DNA of 64,000 nucleotides, from positions 27,186,995 through 27,250,994 of the forward strand of contig CM055113.1 of assembly GCA_029204225.1 (NCBI GenBank), in the 5' to 3' direction. The notes under the pieces are model-generated. The model did no database searches and was not told the origin of the DNA. It saw nothing but the letters and a program-made list of their open reading frames with translations. The position numbers and the translations under genes are program-made. Positions 24,030 to 35,999 of this stretch are shown in pieces. The DNA comes from Diphasiastrum complanatum. Lineage: Eukaryota; Streptophyta; Lycopodiopsida; Lycopodiales; Lycopodiaceae. Within the stretch, counting starts at the first letter, position 1. Every line of letters begins with the position of its first letter.

Positions 24030-25078
24030 CAGAAGAGTCGATATATTGCCACTTCCTTTACAAGTATTTATCCTAGTCAGACTAATCTACGATTTAGTTA
24101 TTAAATCAGCAGCTACAGAGCTTGAATTGTTTAAAAATTATAAGTAATTTATGGGTGAGATGTCCAACAGAGGACATAATAGTTCTGACAAGTCCAATCA
24201 CTGGATAAAAGTATGAATATTTTCTAGAGGTAATGGGAATGAGATCGGGGTGAAGCATTGAATCAATGCTCCACTTGAGTCTAGACTCAAGTAACTGATG
24301 ACCTGAGCATTAAGGTTTGTTAAGAATAAGTTCTTAGGCTGACAACTCTGTGCAGGGTCAGATAACACCAGAGGCATCATGTCAACTGCTTGCTGTCTCT
24401 AGTCACTTGGCATAGCATTCCTGCTTTTCTGTAGCTGTAGTAAGATAGTTTGCTTTCTTGGATAGCTCTGTAAGAGATCTCTCTTTTAATATGTGTCACT
24501 TTCTTGGTACTCTTTTGCCTGCACGCCTGAGTGATGTATTAGCATCAACTTTTAACACCGAATGCCATCAAAATTAGTTCATGACTTAAGTGTAATCTCA
24601 TCACGTGGCTTAGAAATCTGTCGACTCTGGATGACATTTTTTAGAAGTGTGAGAGCAAAAACCGTTTCCAAATCTTGGGAGCTCCTTAAGACAGCCAAAT
24701 AGCTTCATTGATTTTTGGGGGTTTGTGAACATCTATTGGGAGATTTTTGGGTGTTTGTGAACTTCTATTGGGAGTTCCATATTTTGCTAGCAGGAGCTGC
24801 ATCTCACATTCTTGCTGTTTCTAACAGACACTGTCTGCAAAAGTTGACAATAAGAAAGAAAAGAGACTGAAATTATGATGTACTAATATCACAACCATAT
24901 GCATGCCATCTTATTCATAACTTCGAAGGCAAAACATTTTGAAGGATTACTATTAAAAGATGATACTGCAACCGTATGTATGCCATCAAATACATTACTT
25001 CCAAGTCAAGTAGTAACTTCGTGCTTCCAGGAATTTTAGCTCTGATGTAACGTGAACTCTAATTGAGGAACTAAAGAC
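24030..25078. other. Intergenic, 3' flank of minus-strand gene
   Basis: This holds no coding region. A short duplicated phrase (gtttgtgaacatctattggg, then a near copy) occurs at about 24720-24770. The right part may be the 3' UTR of the gene at 25079-27220. Confidence 0.5.
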
Positions 25079-27220
25079 TTAAATGAATGTATTGACTCTT
25101 CTTGAAGCAAAAACAGAACCAAGTATGTCATGACCAGTAACAAATTTTTCATGGGATGTGCTTTCAAAATATTCAGGGCAGAGCAGTTGATTACTTATAC
25201 CTGCTCTCCTAGTATATTCGGCCATGCTTAAATTCAGAAAATCTTGTGTGCCCACTGGAGCTTGCACTCCTGCTGGACTTGGTAAGCCAATAAAGGCCTG
25301 CATTCCACCAGAAGTATCTGGTGTGTGCAAATCCAAGGGAAACTGCATCCCCACACCTCTATTTGAACTATTGATAATTGAGGAGTTTAGAATCTCCAGG
25401 TTGCGCTCATAGCTTGAATGCATCCCTATATGTCCACCATTGCTGGTTTTGTTCGTTACTTCAGAGCTGTAGTTTAATAGTCCACGGTTGGATGCACGAG
25501 TGCCCCCCCCAACCGAATTGTGCATCACGCTGCACATCATACCCAGTGTCGAAGGATGGTGCATGCTGCAAGGAGGTCCCTGCAGCCCAGCGCCCTGGGC
25601 TAAATTGGTTTGACAATAAGATAATCCAGATGACCTCCCCAAGTCAAGATTATTTGCAGAATTTGATATGTCCGTAGTGAAGGAGCAGGCGCCTTGAAAA
25701 TCACTCCTATCACAGTCAGCAAGGTTCACTCCACATCCATCAGCTTGTCCTGTCAACCCAAATCCCAGAACCCCACTAGAACAATCTGGGTCTCCCAACT
25801 CATAAGCAGGATGTCTACGTTCCAACTTTTGCATCCCTTCTATTTGACCTGTAGATTGCACTCCCAGCTTCAAACCTCCATGCACCTCATTCTGAACTCC
25901 AAAATTGAGGCCCAAAATTCGGGATTCACTATCTTGTCCTCTAAATAGGACTCCTATATCATGAATTTCATCTCCAGCACTGCTCACACTTTCAGGCTTA
26001 CCACTATAATTCTGCCTTTCAGGATTGATGCATTTGCACTCACTGTCTTGCTCAGCAAATCGATTATTTCCTCTCATTCTAGCTTCAATATTCAAACTCT
26101 CAGCAGGATTTTCATGACCTCTAGTGCTTACACCTGCCCGTTCTGCGCGGTAGAGCGGACTCCCTGAGGCGGGGCTTTCCCCGTATACGAAGTTATGCAT
26201 TTCCTTCCTCATCCATGCCATAATGTGTTCTCTGTATGTGCTAATCTCTTCCATACAGGTCTGCATGCAGGAGCGTATGGATCTTCGGGTCAAATTTTGC
26301 TCATTACTACTGCACCCAAGCCCCACATTCGCGTCTTTCTCTGCTTGCCGACGTCTCTCCGAAGACTTTATTTGTTCTTCAAAAATGTGATCTCCTTGAA
26401 TTTTTGCTTGTGTAGTATTAGGTACTTCAAGGAATAGCCATTCACATTGGCATCTCTCCTTCTTTAGCGTGGGCAGAAATGCAATATCAGATTCACCCTC
26501 GTCAACGTGATTCAGGTTCCTTTCTTTCCTTTTAAGCCCTCCTCTCCGAACCTTCGAGCTGCGATCAAAGCTCTGAGACATATCTTGCAAGTGTTCCCCC
26601 AGAACAATCTTGACAAGGAAGCAACTTTTTTCAGTGTCTTGAAGAGAGCTTGCAGCACAGCACAAATTTGTTGCCAAGATGCCGTGGTCCAAGCTGTAAT
26701 AATGTGACGCTTTGAGGCCTGGGAAGTGAGAACTTCTAACAAGATTTCTCATCCACTATTCGCAACACAGCGAAATGAACTTTTGAGCTTACTATTACTG
26801 ATCTAGTTGTCCCTTTTGGTGAGTTTTAGATGCCTGAAACCAGGAGCGGTAAATTTTAGAAGTCATCTATGCTTTACAAGCAGTGAGCGCTATGCTGCTG
26901 TTTGACAGACTCATAATAGGCATGAATGCCCTATGCTAAGGCATAGCGCGCTACTTTAGCTAAAGCAGGAGAATAATGTCTGTCTGCACTGAAAATCAAA
27001 ATTAAACAAGTACATGCCGTGAAGAATTCAACGAATGAACCCACGGAAGCTCTGTAAAGAAACGCTACTTCTCATGGAAACAAAGCCTTAGAACTTAAAT
27101 AGGCAAGATACGATATGGGTACCTAGAGGTAGGCTCCGTATTGCTAGCAGCCATAGCTTCAGGTGCCGCCGTGACAGACTCCACCAAGTCGATGGCTATC
27201 TTTTTCCATTGCTTGCTCAT
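25079..27220 (-). CDS. Unrecognised two-exon host-like gene
   Basis: Exon 2 contributes one long open frame ending at 25079. Upstream, an ATG at 27220 opens MSKQWKKIAIDLVESVTAAP and reaches a donor (tag|gtaccc) after 98 bases. An acceptor (cttgttag) ending at 26736 joins it in frame to exon 2 (26735-25079). The result is about 584 residues. The N-terminal 90 residues look globular (HYYSLDHGILATNLCCAASS, FLVKIVLGEHLQ). I considered a degenerate PARP-like fold but cannot support it. A basic patch follows (KVRRGGLKRKER), then a cysteine-rich helix (CMQTCMEEISTYREHIMAW). The C-terminal half is Gly/Ser/Asn-rich and probably disordered. I do not recognise the family. The alternative start is the ATG at 26752 without exon 1. 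A CT-rich tract lies in the presumed leader. Confidence 0.6.
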
Positions 27221-27768
27221 CTATGCTCCGCAACTATTGCAAAGAAGTGATGCAGTGCAGCTCGAGCCTCATCCTGGGAAACGTTCCAGCTCCCACAGCA
27301 GCACATCACATTGTTTCATCATTGATCGTCGTTGTGGTTGTTGTTGCTGCTGCTGCTGCAGATGCTGTTGATGATCAGAAAAGTGAAAGGGCTGGTGAGG
27401 AGGACTTGCGAGGAGCTGGAGGGAGTGGGCAGTTGGTGGAATGATGGCAAGTGCAAAGAGGGCGGTGGTGGACAGTGGAGGGTGTAGTGGGGATGGGAGA
27501 TAATGCGCCATGCAGGATGAGTTGCAACCACAATTGCGAATCCTGTCTCTCATTAATTGCTGCAACAGTCAATTTGGCAACAAGGCCAGAAAGGGAAAGG
27601 CAAGAAGAAAGGATAGGGAAGCGACAGAGATTGATAGATCACGGCGAGAAAGAGATAAGGTGCCTCGTCGAGACAAACAGACAGACAGACGGATTGACAC
27701 ATAGAAGGCGTATTATATAATGATGCTGATGAGCACTCACGCAGCCAGCACAGCACAGCAGGAGCAAC
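27221..27768 (-). other. Presumed 5' leader/promoter of the 25-27 kb gene
   Basis: Low-complexity CAG/CAA repeats (minus strand, about 27340-27370) and pyrimidine-rich sequence lie upstream of the proposed ATG at 27220. Short frames reading poly-Gln or poly-Cys here are composition artefacts. Confidence 0.4.
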
Positions 27769-27816
27769 GAGAGAGAGAGAGAGAGATATTTGACTTGATT
27801 GAGATGAGAGACTGAA

Positions 27817-27877
<61 letters not shown>

Positions 27878-27893
27878 TATAGAGAGAGAGAGA
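27769..27893. repeat. Compound (GA)n microsatellite
   Basis: Three GA runs (about 27770-27786, 27820-27870 and 27880-27892) lie about 0.55 kb upstream of the minus-strand gene, where they read as CT. They could be promoter or leader sequence. Confidence 0.95.
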
Positions 27894-28041
27894 TTTGACT
27901 TGATTGGATTGAGAGAGAGAGACTGAACTATTTATTATTAAGTATTATTGGTGACATTAGTGGAGATGTTTTTGGATGTGGGAGAATATATGATTTATAA
28001 GTGTCACACATCTTGTGGGAACTAACCTACAACCATTGAAC

Positions 28042-28092
28042 CACCCTAAACCCTAAAACCCTACTAATCACCCTAAACCCTAAACGCTAAAC
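28042..28092. repeat. Interstitial telomere-like repeats
   Basis: Several CCCTAAA units and close variants (ccctaaaccctaaaaccct, then caccctaaaccctaaacgct) are clustered within 50 bases. This is the plant telomere motif in an internal location. Confidence 0.7.
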
Positions 28093-28163
28093 TTAGTCAT
28101 GAAAGGGTTGCTTTGCTAACCACATCTTGAGTGAATAAGTGTGCTAAACTCTTGAGTGCTAAT

Positions 28164-28715
28164 GAGTGCTGGTATTGATATTTTTAATATCAGTGTTGTC
28201 TTGGTATTATACTATTTAAAAAAATTTGATACCGGTCAGGTATTAATATCAACATGTTTTGTAAATTGGTGGTTGGTATCAACCAACCTGGGTCTTGTAG
28301 GGGTGATACCAGCCGAGTATAAACCTGGGTTTGAGTATATAAATTTTTTCTAGAATTTGCCATTTTATAAAGGGTAGTATGCATTTAATGAAAAACATTA
28401 CCTTTTTAAATGTAATATGCATATGATTTTAAAGGCCAATACTTTGTTGGTGCTCACCAATGTCTTTGGGACACCATGAATGATATTTATCACATATGTA
28501 AATTTTGGAAACTAACTAAAAATGGATACTATATGGATACCATGTTAAATTTGAATTTTTTACCCCTAATCCGGGTATTGATATGTGCATTGACTAGCTA
28601 AAACCAACCCACGTCGATATCGACCATAATATCACAAAATCATATACCGCGCGGGTATGAGTCTATGATACCATTGTTGATATCAGCCGGACACCTATAT
28701 ACCCGCCCAACACTG
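28164..28715. mobile_element. hAT-like MITE, word GATATC/GGTATCA
   Basis: This is a 552-bp non-coding element. The right end (cccaacactg) and left end (gagtgctgg) are inverted matches at 7 of 9 positions and resemble the classical hAT terminus CAGTGTTGG. The flanks are gtgctaat (28156-28163) and gtgctaac (28716-28723), a 7/8 match for an 8-bp target duplication. Both ends are packed with gatatc, ggtatca and ggtat words in both orientations. It has no transposase, so it depends on a partner. Confidence 0.65.
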
Positions 28716-28723
28716 GTGCTAAC

Positions 28724-29051
28724 CACATCTTGTTGGAACTAGCGTTCAGTTGAGTGAATGGGTAACCACAAGTACTTGAGTGAAAGGGTGGGTGTGCTAA
28801 CCACACTTGAGTGAATGAGTGTGCTAATAGCTTGGCTTATTTTAGTTTTTAGTCTCTTTCTATTTTGCTCTCTTTTCTTTTGTAGTCTTTTTTTGTTGCC
28901 CCCTTGTGGGTGGGTCTAGGAAGCAACGAATCCATGATGTTGCACGTGGTCACTGGCCTACATTTGGATGTGAATATAGGATGCCACATCATGTGGCCAA
29001 CCACCACCCCGGTGGTGGCCAGCGACCACCGGGAGGGGTGCAACACATTAT

Positions 29052-29082
<31 letters not shown>

Positions 29083-29186
29083 CAGCTTGTTGTTGACTCT
29101 ATACTGGCCACACGCAAGTTCTTTTTTTTTGGGGGGGGGGAGCTATCTAAAAAAGCCCAACTACCATCTAGCTGCCATGATTAGTT
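28724..29186. other. Intergenic with homopolymer runs
   Basis: No gene is visible. It holds a (C)30 run at 29054-29083 and a T9G10 run at 29122-29140. Proline- or glycine-rich frames through these are artefacts. Confidence 0.6.
29054..29083. repeat. Poly-C run of 30
   Basis: Thirty uninterrupted C residues. The complementary poly-G strand could form a quadruplex. Exact length is prone to sequencing error. Confidence 0.85.
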
Positions 29187-29854
29187 TGATAAAATTTTCA
29201 GAATTCACACGTGTGGGGAATGTCCACGAGTATGATTGATCTTGATTAAGCTTTGTGATTAGCACAGTAACCTGATTCTAGATTGTTTAGCAATATCTAG
29301 TTCAGAAGAAATGGCTTAACCACAATCTAGCATGCTAAGCATCAGATTATGATAGCAATGAATCAAAGAATGAACAAAAGTACAAGATTTTAGTGTATTA
29401 GCATTAGCTTCAACATGAGTTAGAGAGAGAAAGCTAGAGAGATAACAAGCAAAATAGTTTAGATCCAAAATGGCATGAGGTAGCTACAAAACTTTGGTTC
29501 TTCATCATTGATTGTGAGGAGAGCTACACATATTTATGGAGTTTGAGGTAGCTCGAGGTAGAACCACATCTATCCATTCCAAGATGACAACTTAAGTGAC
29601 ATCTAGAGTCTATGTGACATTTGTCACTTGCCATGCATGAAATTCTACCAACTTTTTACAAGTGTACTAGTTCTAACTAACAAAGTACAAATCATCATGC
29701 ATGTGTCCATTATACTTTGTGCATGCCTTGCATGTCACTATGGATCACTTACAGTTAATGCATGTGAATTGCCACGAGTTTCTACAAGCATGAATTTGTT
29801 AATTCTATGTCTACAAACTATATGCAAGTTGTATTCTTCAAACTAGACATTACA
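29187..29854 (-). repeat. Copia LTR (3' side)
   Basis: 668 bp with TG...CA ends, pairing with 32408-33074. Its inner edge is only about 80 bases from integrase-coding sequence, which shows how short the internal region is. Confidence 0.9.
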
Positions 29855-32407
29855 TAACCATGTAGCTCGAGTTCTATGTAGGCCAAACTTGGCATTTTGC
29901 TACATACTTGCAAGGTACAACATTAGTAGCAAGCCTAGAAATCAATATGATTTATTTTTCCAATTTTAACACTCCTAATAGAAAACTGTTTCTCAACATA
30001 AGCTTTGAAGATTAGGAAGTGATCAAAAACCATTGTCTTTGAAGAAAGTAGATACAACCAGGTATATCTAGTAAAGTCATCAATTAAGGTGACAAAATAT
30101 GTTGCACCACCAATACTTTTAGAAGAGGAAAAATGTACGTCTGAGTGTATAAGCTCCAAAGGATGAGTAGTCTTTATAAAAGACTTCTAATATGGCTTTT
30201 TGTGTGACTTTGCAATGGCACAAGGCTTGAAATCTTTAGAAAGAGATTTTGGAAGACCAATAGCCTTCATCTTCTTAACCATAGATGACATAGATTTAAA
30301 GTTAAGATGACCCAACCTTCTATGTCACAGCTCCTCCTTAGATAACAAAGCAACTTCACAAAGGTTTGCATTCTCATAAGAATTCAACTTAAAAATTCCA
30401 CCACATCTAGTTCCATCAGCAAGGATCTCATCTTTTCTCTTGATAAAACAAGTATTGGAGTTGAACTTTACATCACAACCATTATCAGACAACTTTCCCA
30501 CACTAATTAAGTTCTTTGTAAGTTTTGGAATGAAAAGAACAATAGAAAGTGCAAGAACTTTTGAAGAAGCAAGTTTCAATGGAATGTTGCCAATTCCTTC
30601 AATTGGGCACTCATGATCATTAGTTGTGTAGATAGATCTCTTGAGTACTTTGAAAGGTAAGATTGAGTCAAACGACTCCTTTGAATAGCACATATGTGAA
30701 GAGGCTCCACTGTCTATATACGAAGCTCCATCTTTCTTGAAAGGTGATGAAGAAAAACTGGACACCATAAGTGATCCTTCTCCATCACTTGCAACAGAAT
30801 CTTCTTCAATCTCTTTGGAGAGATTAGCTTGCTTGAGTTGGTTTTTCTTCTTGAAGCAATTAGAGGCATAGTGCCCCTTCTTGCCACAGAAGAAACACTT
30901 CACTTTCTTCTTCTTGGTCTTTGAGTTAGAAGGATGAGATGTATCATCCTCTTCACCATCTTTGTCTCAATATTTGGCTTTGTCTTTGTTGGATGCTTGA
31001 GTGAACTGATTCTTACTCCTTCCTTTCTGCTTGCCTTTGACAAAGAGGGCTTTGTCACTTCCACCATGCTTGAGTTTGTTCATCTTGGAGAGTTTATAGC
31101 TTTGTCTAGCTTCTTCAGAAATAAGAATTCCTTGGAGAGTTTCTAGATTAGGCAATTCCTCTTTAATAGCAAAAGACTGAACAAGATTATCATAATCATC
31201 TCTCAAGCCATTCAGTATGACTTGAACTAGCTCATCTTGGTTAATGGTAACACCAACACAGGAAAGCTCTCTATGTAAATCTTTAACTCTTAGAACATAG
31301 TTGGATGCACTCTCTTCACTTCTTTGGAAACTTTGGAAAATCTGATTCCTAAGAGTGAGTATTCTAGAAGTATTTTTTGCTTCATAGATAGTCTTTAGTG
31401 CATCCCAAGCTTCTTTGGTTGTAGTGCAAGATCCTATCTCTCTCAAAATTTCATTAGATACATTCATCTTAATGAAATGTAGAGCCATTCTAGCTCAGCC
31501 TGTGCTTGAGGCTCCTCCTCAACACCAAGCACAATATCCATAACATCCTAGAGTATCAAGATAGACTCCATTCTGAACTTCCAAACTGAGTAATTAGAAG
31601 TATTTAGTCTTTCACTGGCTTCTAGAAGATATCCTCCCTGAGATGCCATTTTAATGAAGACTTCTTAGTTATTGGACTGAGATATGTTTGAGCTTGTTCC
31701 AATTAGACTTAAATTTGCTGCTCTCTTTCACTATAGGTATTCAAGGATGTACTACCTTCCTATGTGAAACACTTGCAACTGTATATGAGATGACTCTCAA
31801 ATATTCCACAAAACAAGTTATCTAGATCAAACACACAAAGTGGATTGAGACACTTTGGCTAGTTTGAATCCTACTTTTGGAACGTGTGAAATGCTTCAAA
31901 AGAAAACACAATTGACTCTCAGAAGGCTCAAAAGGTGTTCATTACTTCAAACTTAGTCTTGATCTTCAGTTTCTTGTATAGGATGTTCAAAACAATGGAT
32001 TCAGAATAAAGCAAGATTGAATCAAATCAAAATGTTGTCACTCGGATTTTGGACCTATCCCTATTCTCTTTAAGAGCTTATAACTCTTGCTAGATACATC
32101 AGATTGATTTCGTTTTGAATTCTATGGAAAGTACAAATCATAAGCTTTCCATTAAGCTATAACACTGCTATCTTTGGATCTATAAGCAAGGAGAACAAAA
32201 GGACTGAAAAGTCTTTGATTTTCACGCGTGCGGAATTCCAAAATTCCTTACTACCACTTTTCAGGTCTGAAAATTTAGTTCCAATCCTATTTGGTCCAAA
32301 TAAACTTCAACGAAAAGTGAGAAAAAGTGCAAAACTATTTTTTTGCTTGATTTAGCTCTCAGTTTCTTGTACAATAGCATGTAAAGCTTAATTTGGCTCT
32401 GATACCA

Positions 32408-33074
32408 TGATAAAATTTTCAGAATTCACACGTGTGAGGAATGTCCACAAGTATGATTGATCTTGATTAAGCTTTGTGATTAGCACAGTAACCTGATTCT
32501 AGATTGTTTAGCAATATCTAGTTCAGGAGAAATGGCTTAACCACAATCTAGCATGCTAAGCATCAAATTATGATAGCAATGAATCAAAGAATGAACAAAA
32601 GTACAAGATTTTAGTGAATTAGCATTAGCTTCAACACGAGTTAGAGAGAGAAAGCTAGAGAGATAACAAGCAAAATAGTTTAGATCCAAAATGGCATGAG
32701 GTAGCTACAAAACTTTGGTTCTTCATCATTGATTGTGAGGAGAGCTACACATATTTATGGAGTTTGAGGTAGCTTGAGGTAGAACCACATCTATCCATTC
32801 CAAGATGACAACTAAAGTGACATCTAGAGTCCATGTGACATTTGTTACTTGCCATGCATGAAATTCTACCAACTTTTTACAAGTGTACTAGTTCTAACTA
32901 ACAAAGTACAAATCATCATGCATGTGTCCATTATACTTTGTGCATGCCTTGCGTGTCACTATGGATCACTTACAATCAATGCATGCGAATTGCCACGAGT
33001 TTCTACAAGCATGAATTTGCCAATTCTATGTCTACAAACTATATGCAAGTTGTATCTTCAAACTAGACATTACA
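32408..33074 (-). repeat. Copia LTR (5' side)
   Basis: 667 bp, adjacent to the tRNA-iMet primer site on its inner (left) side. Pairs with 29187-29854. Confidence 0.9.
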
Positions 33075-33190
33075 AGTCTGCCTACCAGGTGAAGGATCCA
33101 CCACTTTAGCCATTTACTTCAAGTTGCTAGGTTGTGGGTCTTCTACCCGTATAGGTACATGCTCTGGTTCTAGCTCTTCCTAGACAACAG

Positions 33191-33752
33191 GTAGTCGATC
33201 ATCACGTATGGATTGCTTCCTGGTAGCCACAGCCGCTTTCTGGGCTCTAGTCATCACCAAGCAAGTTGGATCTACTTCCGAATCAGCAAGGTTGATTAAG
33301 GTCACAGGACTATCTTTAGAAGAGTCGCCATGCTTTAGGATTCTAACCGGCTCTGCCGTGTCCTTAGAAGTGCCAGCAATTCTAGATTTTCAGGTCCAGG
33401 CTGGTTAGTTGCTTCCTTATCGGCTTTCAACTTCATCCAACTGGTACCTACCACCATACCACCACACAAAACCGCGTGGTGGGATGGTGGTAGGTACCAG
33501 TTGGATGAAGTTGAAAGCCGATAAGGAAGCAGCTAACTAGCTTGGACCTGAAAATCTAGAATCGCTGGCACTTCTAAAGACGCGGCAGAGCCGGTTAGAA
33601 TCCTAAAGCATGGCGACTCTTCTGAAGATAGTCCTGTGACCTTAATCAACCTTGCTGATTCGGAAGTAGATCCAACTTGCTTGGTGATGACTAGAGCCCC
33701 GAAAGCGGCTGTGGCTACCAGGAAGCAATCCATACCTGATGATCGACTATTA
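33191..33752. repeat. Long near-perfect inverted duplication
   Basis: Arms of about 275 bp (33191-33465 and 33476-33752) are inverted copies with roughly 95% identity and a 10-base spacer (acaaaaccgc). Each arm encodes the same gypsy-like segment when read away from the centre (DSEVDPTCLVMTRA). A transcript across it would fold into a hairpin of about 275 base pairs. It looks like an inverted duplication of part of an old retroelement. Confidence 0.9.
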
Positions 33753-33849
33753 GAGCTGTTGATTAACACAACAGAAAGCAGCAAAATGGCACCAAAGGCA
33801 CTTGCACAGACAAAGCAAAAGCTGGACTTCCTTTTTGTATTACCAACAG

Positions 33850-35460
33850 AGCGTGAAGATACATAACATGGCAAATCTACACACTCGCTCTCTCTCACTG
33901 ATACTAGATATGTAAAAAGAGGCTCGCACGCTCATATCAACATCCCTCACGTAGGAGGGAAAGGAGATACCAAAAGACTTATAGCTTAAGGAAATGACTC
34001 TCACTAGCAATGTGGCCCTACCCAGTCACTCGTTATCAGGAGTGGTCCTTAGGGTTTTTAACTCGAATGGGCATTTTTGTTAGTCAGCTTCGAAAGCTCA
34101 TAGGAGCCATGGCGGCATCTCAACCTCTCATCATCCAAGCGTTTGGTAAGTTCCTCTATTGAGGTTGTCTGCTGGTTGATTACTTTTGTTAGCCTGGGTA
34201 GCAACCGAAGTATACGCGGCCTGATAGTATGGGACTTCGCTCTCCAACTGGTAAGATTCAGTCTTAGCGGCCGCTAGGTGGCCCTCAACTCCTAACAGCC
34301 TCTCGCGCAGTCGAATGTTATCAACCTTCAACAATGTCAGCCTCGTCTCACTAGCAGCCAGGTTTTCCTTTCTAATCTCTTTTTCAGCAATCTCTGTGAT
34401 TTTACCAGTAAGAGTCTTCATCAATTGTGCCTTCAGTAATGGGATTCTCTCAATCCATGCATTAACCCATTCAATGTCGACACATTTAGCAGCAAGCCAC
34501 TGCTCAGCATCAACAGATGATATCATAACCGGCGTCTTTAATCGGATGTCCTATGACATAGTTTCACCAATACCATACCCATTGTGCATCGACAGGGGTA
34601 CTAGGAGTTGGTCGCTCCTTAGCAAAAGCACCTTTGTCAGTGTCAGTGAGTGAACTCCTTGGTTTCACCAGCGTGACGTCTTTAGTTGGATGTAACGCCT
34701 CTTTTGCTAGGATATGTAGCCCACCATAGATACTAACAAGTGTCTTCACAAACCCAGGTGGTCCAAGGCTTCCAGTTCCAACATTAGTCTATTCAGGCTC
34801 AGCAGTCCTTGGAGTAAAAGGCATTCTGGAGTCTCGGACACCTCCTTAGTCAAATCTGTAGAGATGTTCTCTAGTCCAAGGCTCACAGCCTCATCAGGGC
34901 TAGCATCACGGAGTCATTATCAGCCACATCATCCTCCACATTTACCACATTACCAAAGATATGCGCAAGGACTTCCTCGTCAGATAGGCCTCCAACCATA
35001 TTGACGTCATGAACAGGAGTGCTCACATCTGAGTACCTCTCAGGGTCATCTTCAACCACAGCTTCCAACTAAGTGATCTTTCGCTTAGCTCTTGTTCTTG
35101 GCTATGCTAACAACCCTTTTTTGGAATTGTCTTCATACGGGACTTCCGTGACAAACTATCATCTTGCAATTGAACAATATTGTGTCCTGACGAAATTCAT
35201 AATCAACAATGATGATGGAATCAGAGCCAATGACGTGGAACGCGTTTGATTCAACCAAACTACTATCATCTTATTGATAGGAAAGACAAACTCCAATTGC
35301 TTGCTCTTCCCAGCCACAAAACGGCTGATATCACGCTTAATCCATTCGAGGGTCCATTCTGTCCAATTCAAGACAGTGCCATTGTAGGCTTTGATAGCAG
35401 CTTGAACCAAGGCTCCGCTCAAAAACTTGTGATCTGCTCGTTGTTACTACAACTTTAATA
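33850..35460 (-). mobile_element. Fossil coding region, unrecognised, probably element accessory
   Basis: The minus strand holds consecutive protein-like pieces. The first is ALVQAAIKAYNGTVLNWTEW with WIKRDISRFVAGKSKQLEFV (35159-35422). Next is an acidic piece, MVGGLSDEEVLAHIFGNVVN (34883-35068). A helical piece follows with IRLRERLLGVEGHLAAAKTE, predicted coiled coil (34131-34526). Codon-like composition suggests one protein that is now broken in several places. I recognise no family. Its position beside gypsy fragments suggests an accessory ORF of a large gypsy-type element, but a host-derived pseudogene is possible. Confidence 0.4.
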
Positions 35461-35990
35461 TACATAATCGCTATTGTTCCATCTCTTTGCATTCTTGTTG
35501 AATGTTTATAAAGTATCACTCTTTCCTTGAAATAATATCATAACAGAGAAATGTATGGCTGTCTTTGACGCCTAATTGTACTTACATTTCTTTGTATCAG
35601 AATATCAATATCAGAGAATTGCATGGCTTTCACAGACACCTAATTGTTTTCGCAATTTCTCTTTATGGTAGTCCAAGACTCCTACATTGATAATTGTTCA
35701 CATCACACAATGATGTGTGCTGATCCCACAAATGAATTGTCAGGGGCATTCTTTGAGTTTATGACTGAATAGCACCTGTGTTAGATGAGCCATTACTATG
35801 AGAAATTGATAGCGAGGATAATAGATGTGGTATTGATTTAGAATGATTATGGTTGGCATCCTACGGGCCCAACAAATTTATAGGCAATAGCTCCTAACCA
35901 GATGAAGACCCTATGCCTTCGATCAATCGACTTCTTCACCTGGCTAGGGGTACCCTTACGTGGGTACCTATCTAGGCAAGGCTATTCAAT
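35461..35990. other. Intergenic with diverged tandem duplication
   Basis: Around 35545-35670 two related segments repeat the words agagaaatgtatggct, gacgcctaattgt and catttctttgta in diverged form. No gene is visible. Confidence 0.4.
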
Positions 35991-35999
35991 GAACCCTGG

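Larger units (their letters stand above)
29187..33074 (-). mobile_element. Ty1/copia element with 0.67-kb LTRs
   Basis: LTRs at 29187-29854 and 32408-33074 both run from tgataaaattttcag to gacattaca. They are about 97-98% identical by eye (about 16 substitutions and one length change). The primer site tggtatcagagcc abuts the right LTR, so the element reads on the minus strand. Recognised parts are gag (30967-31488 plus upstream sequence, MALHFIKMNVSNE), a zinc knuckle (CFFCGKKGHYASNC), protease (YIDSGASSHM), GAG-pre-integrase and the start of integrase (THSD-like IHSDVHF, VTLIDDFTRYTW). No reverse transcriptase or RNase H was recognised, so it is internally incomplete and cannot be autonomous. 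Adjacent flanks (tagtt, agtct) do not form a clear target duplication. It has several breaks and is probably a few million years old. Confidence 0.9.

Noticed and set aside
27269-27565. Poly-Gln frame on the minus strand
   Set aside because: It stops before the proposed gene start, is low complexity, and fits a transcribed leader better than a protein.
28904-29239. Proline- and glycine-rich frames
   Set aside because: They are created by the poly-C and T/G homopolymers.
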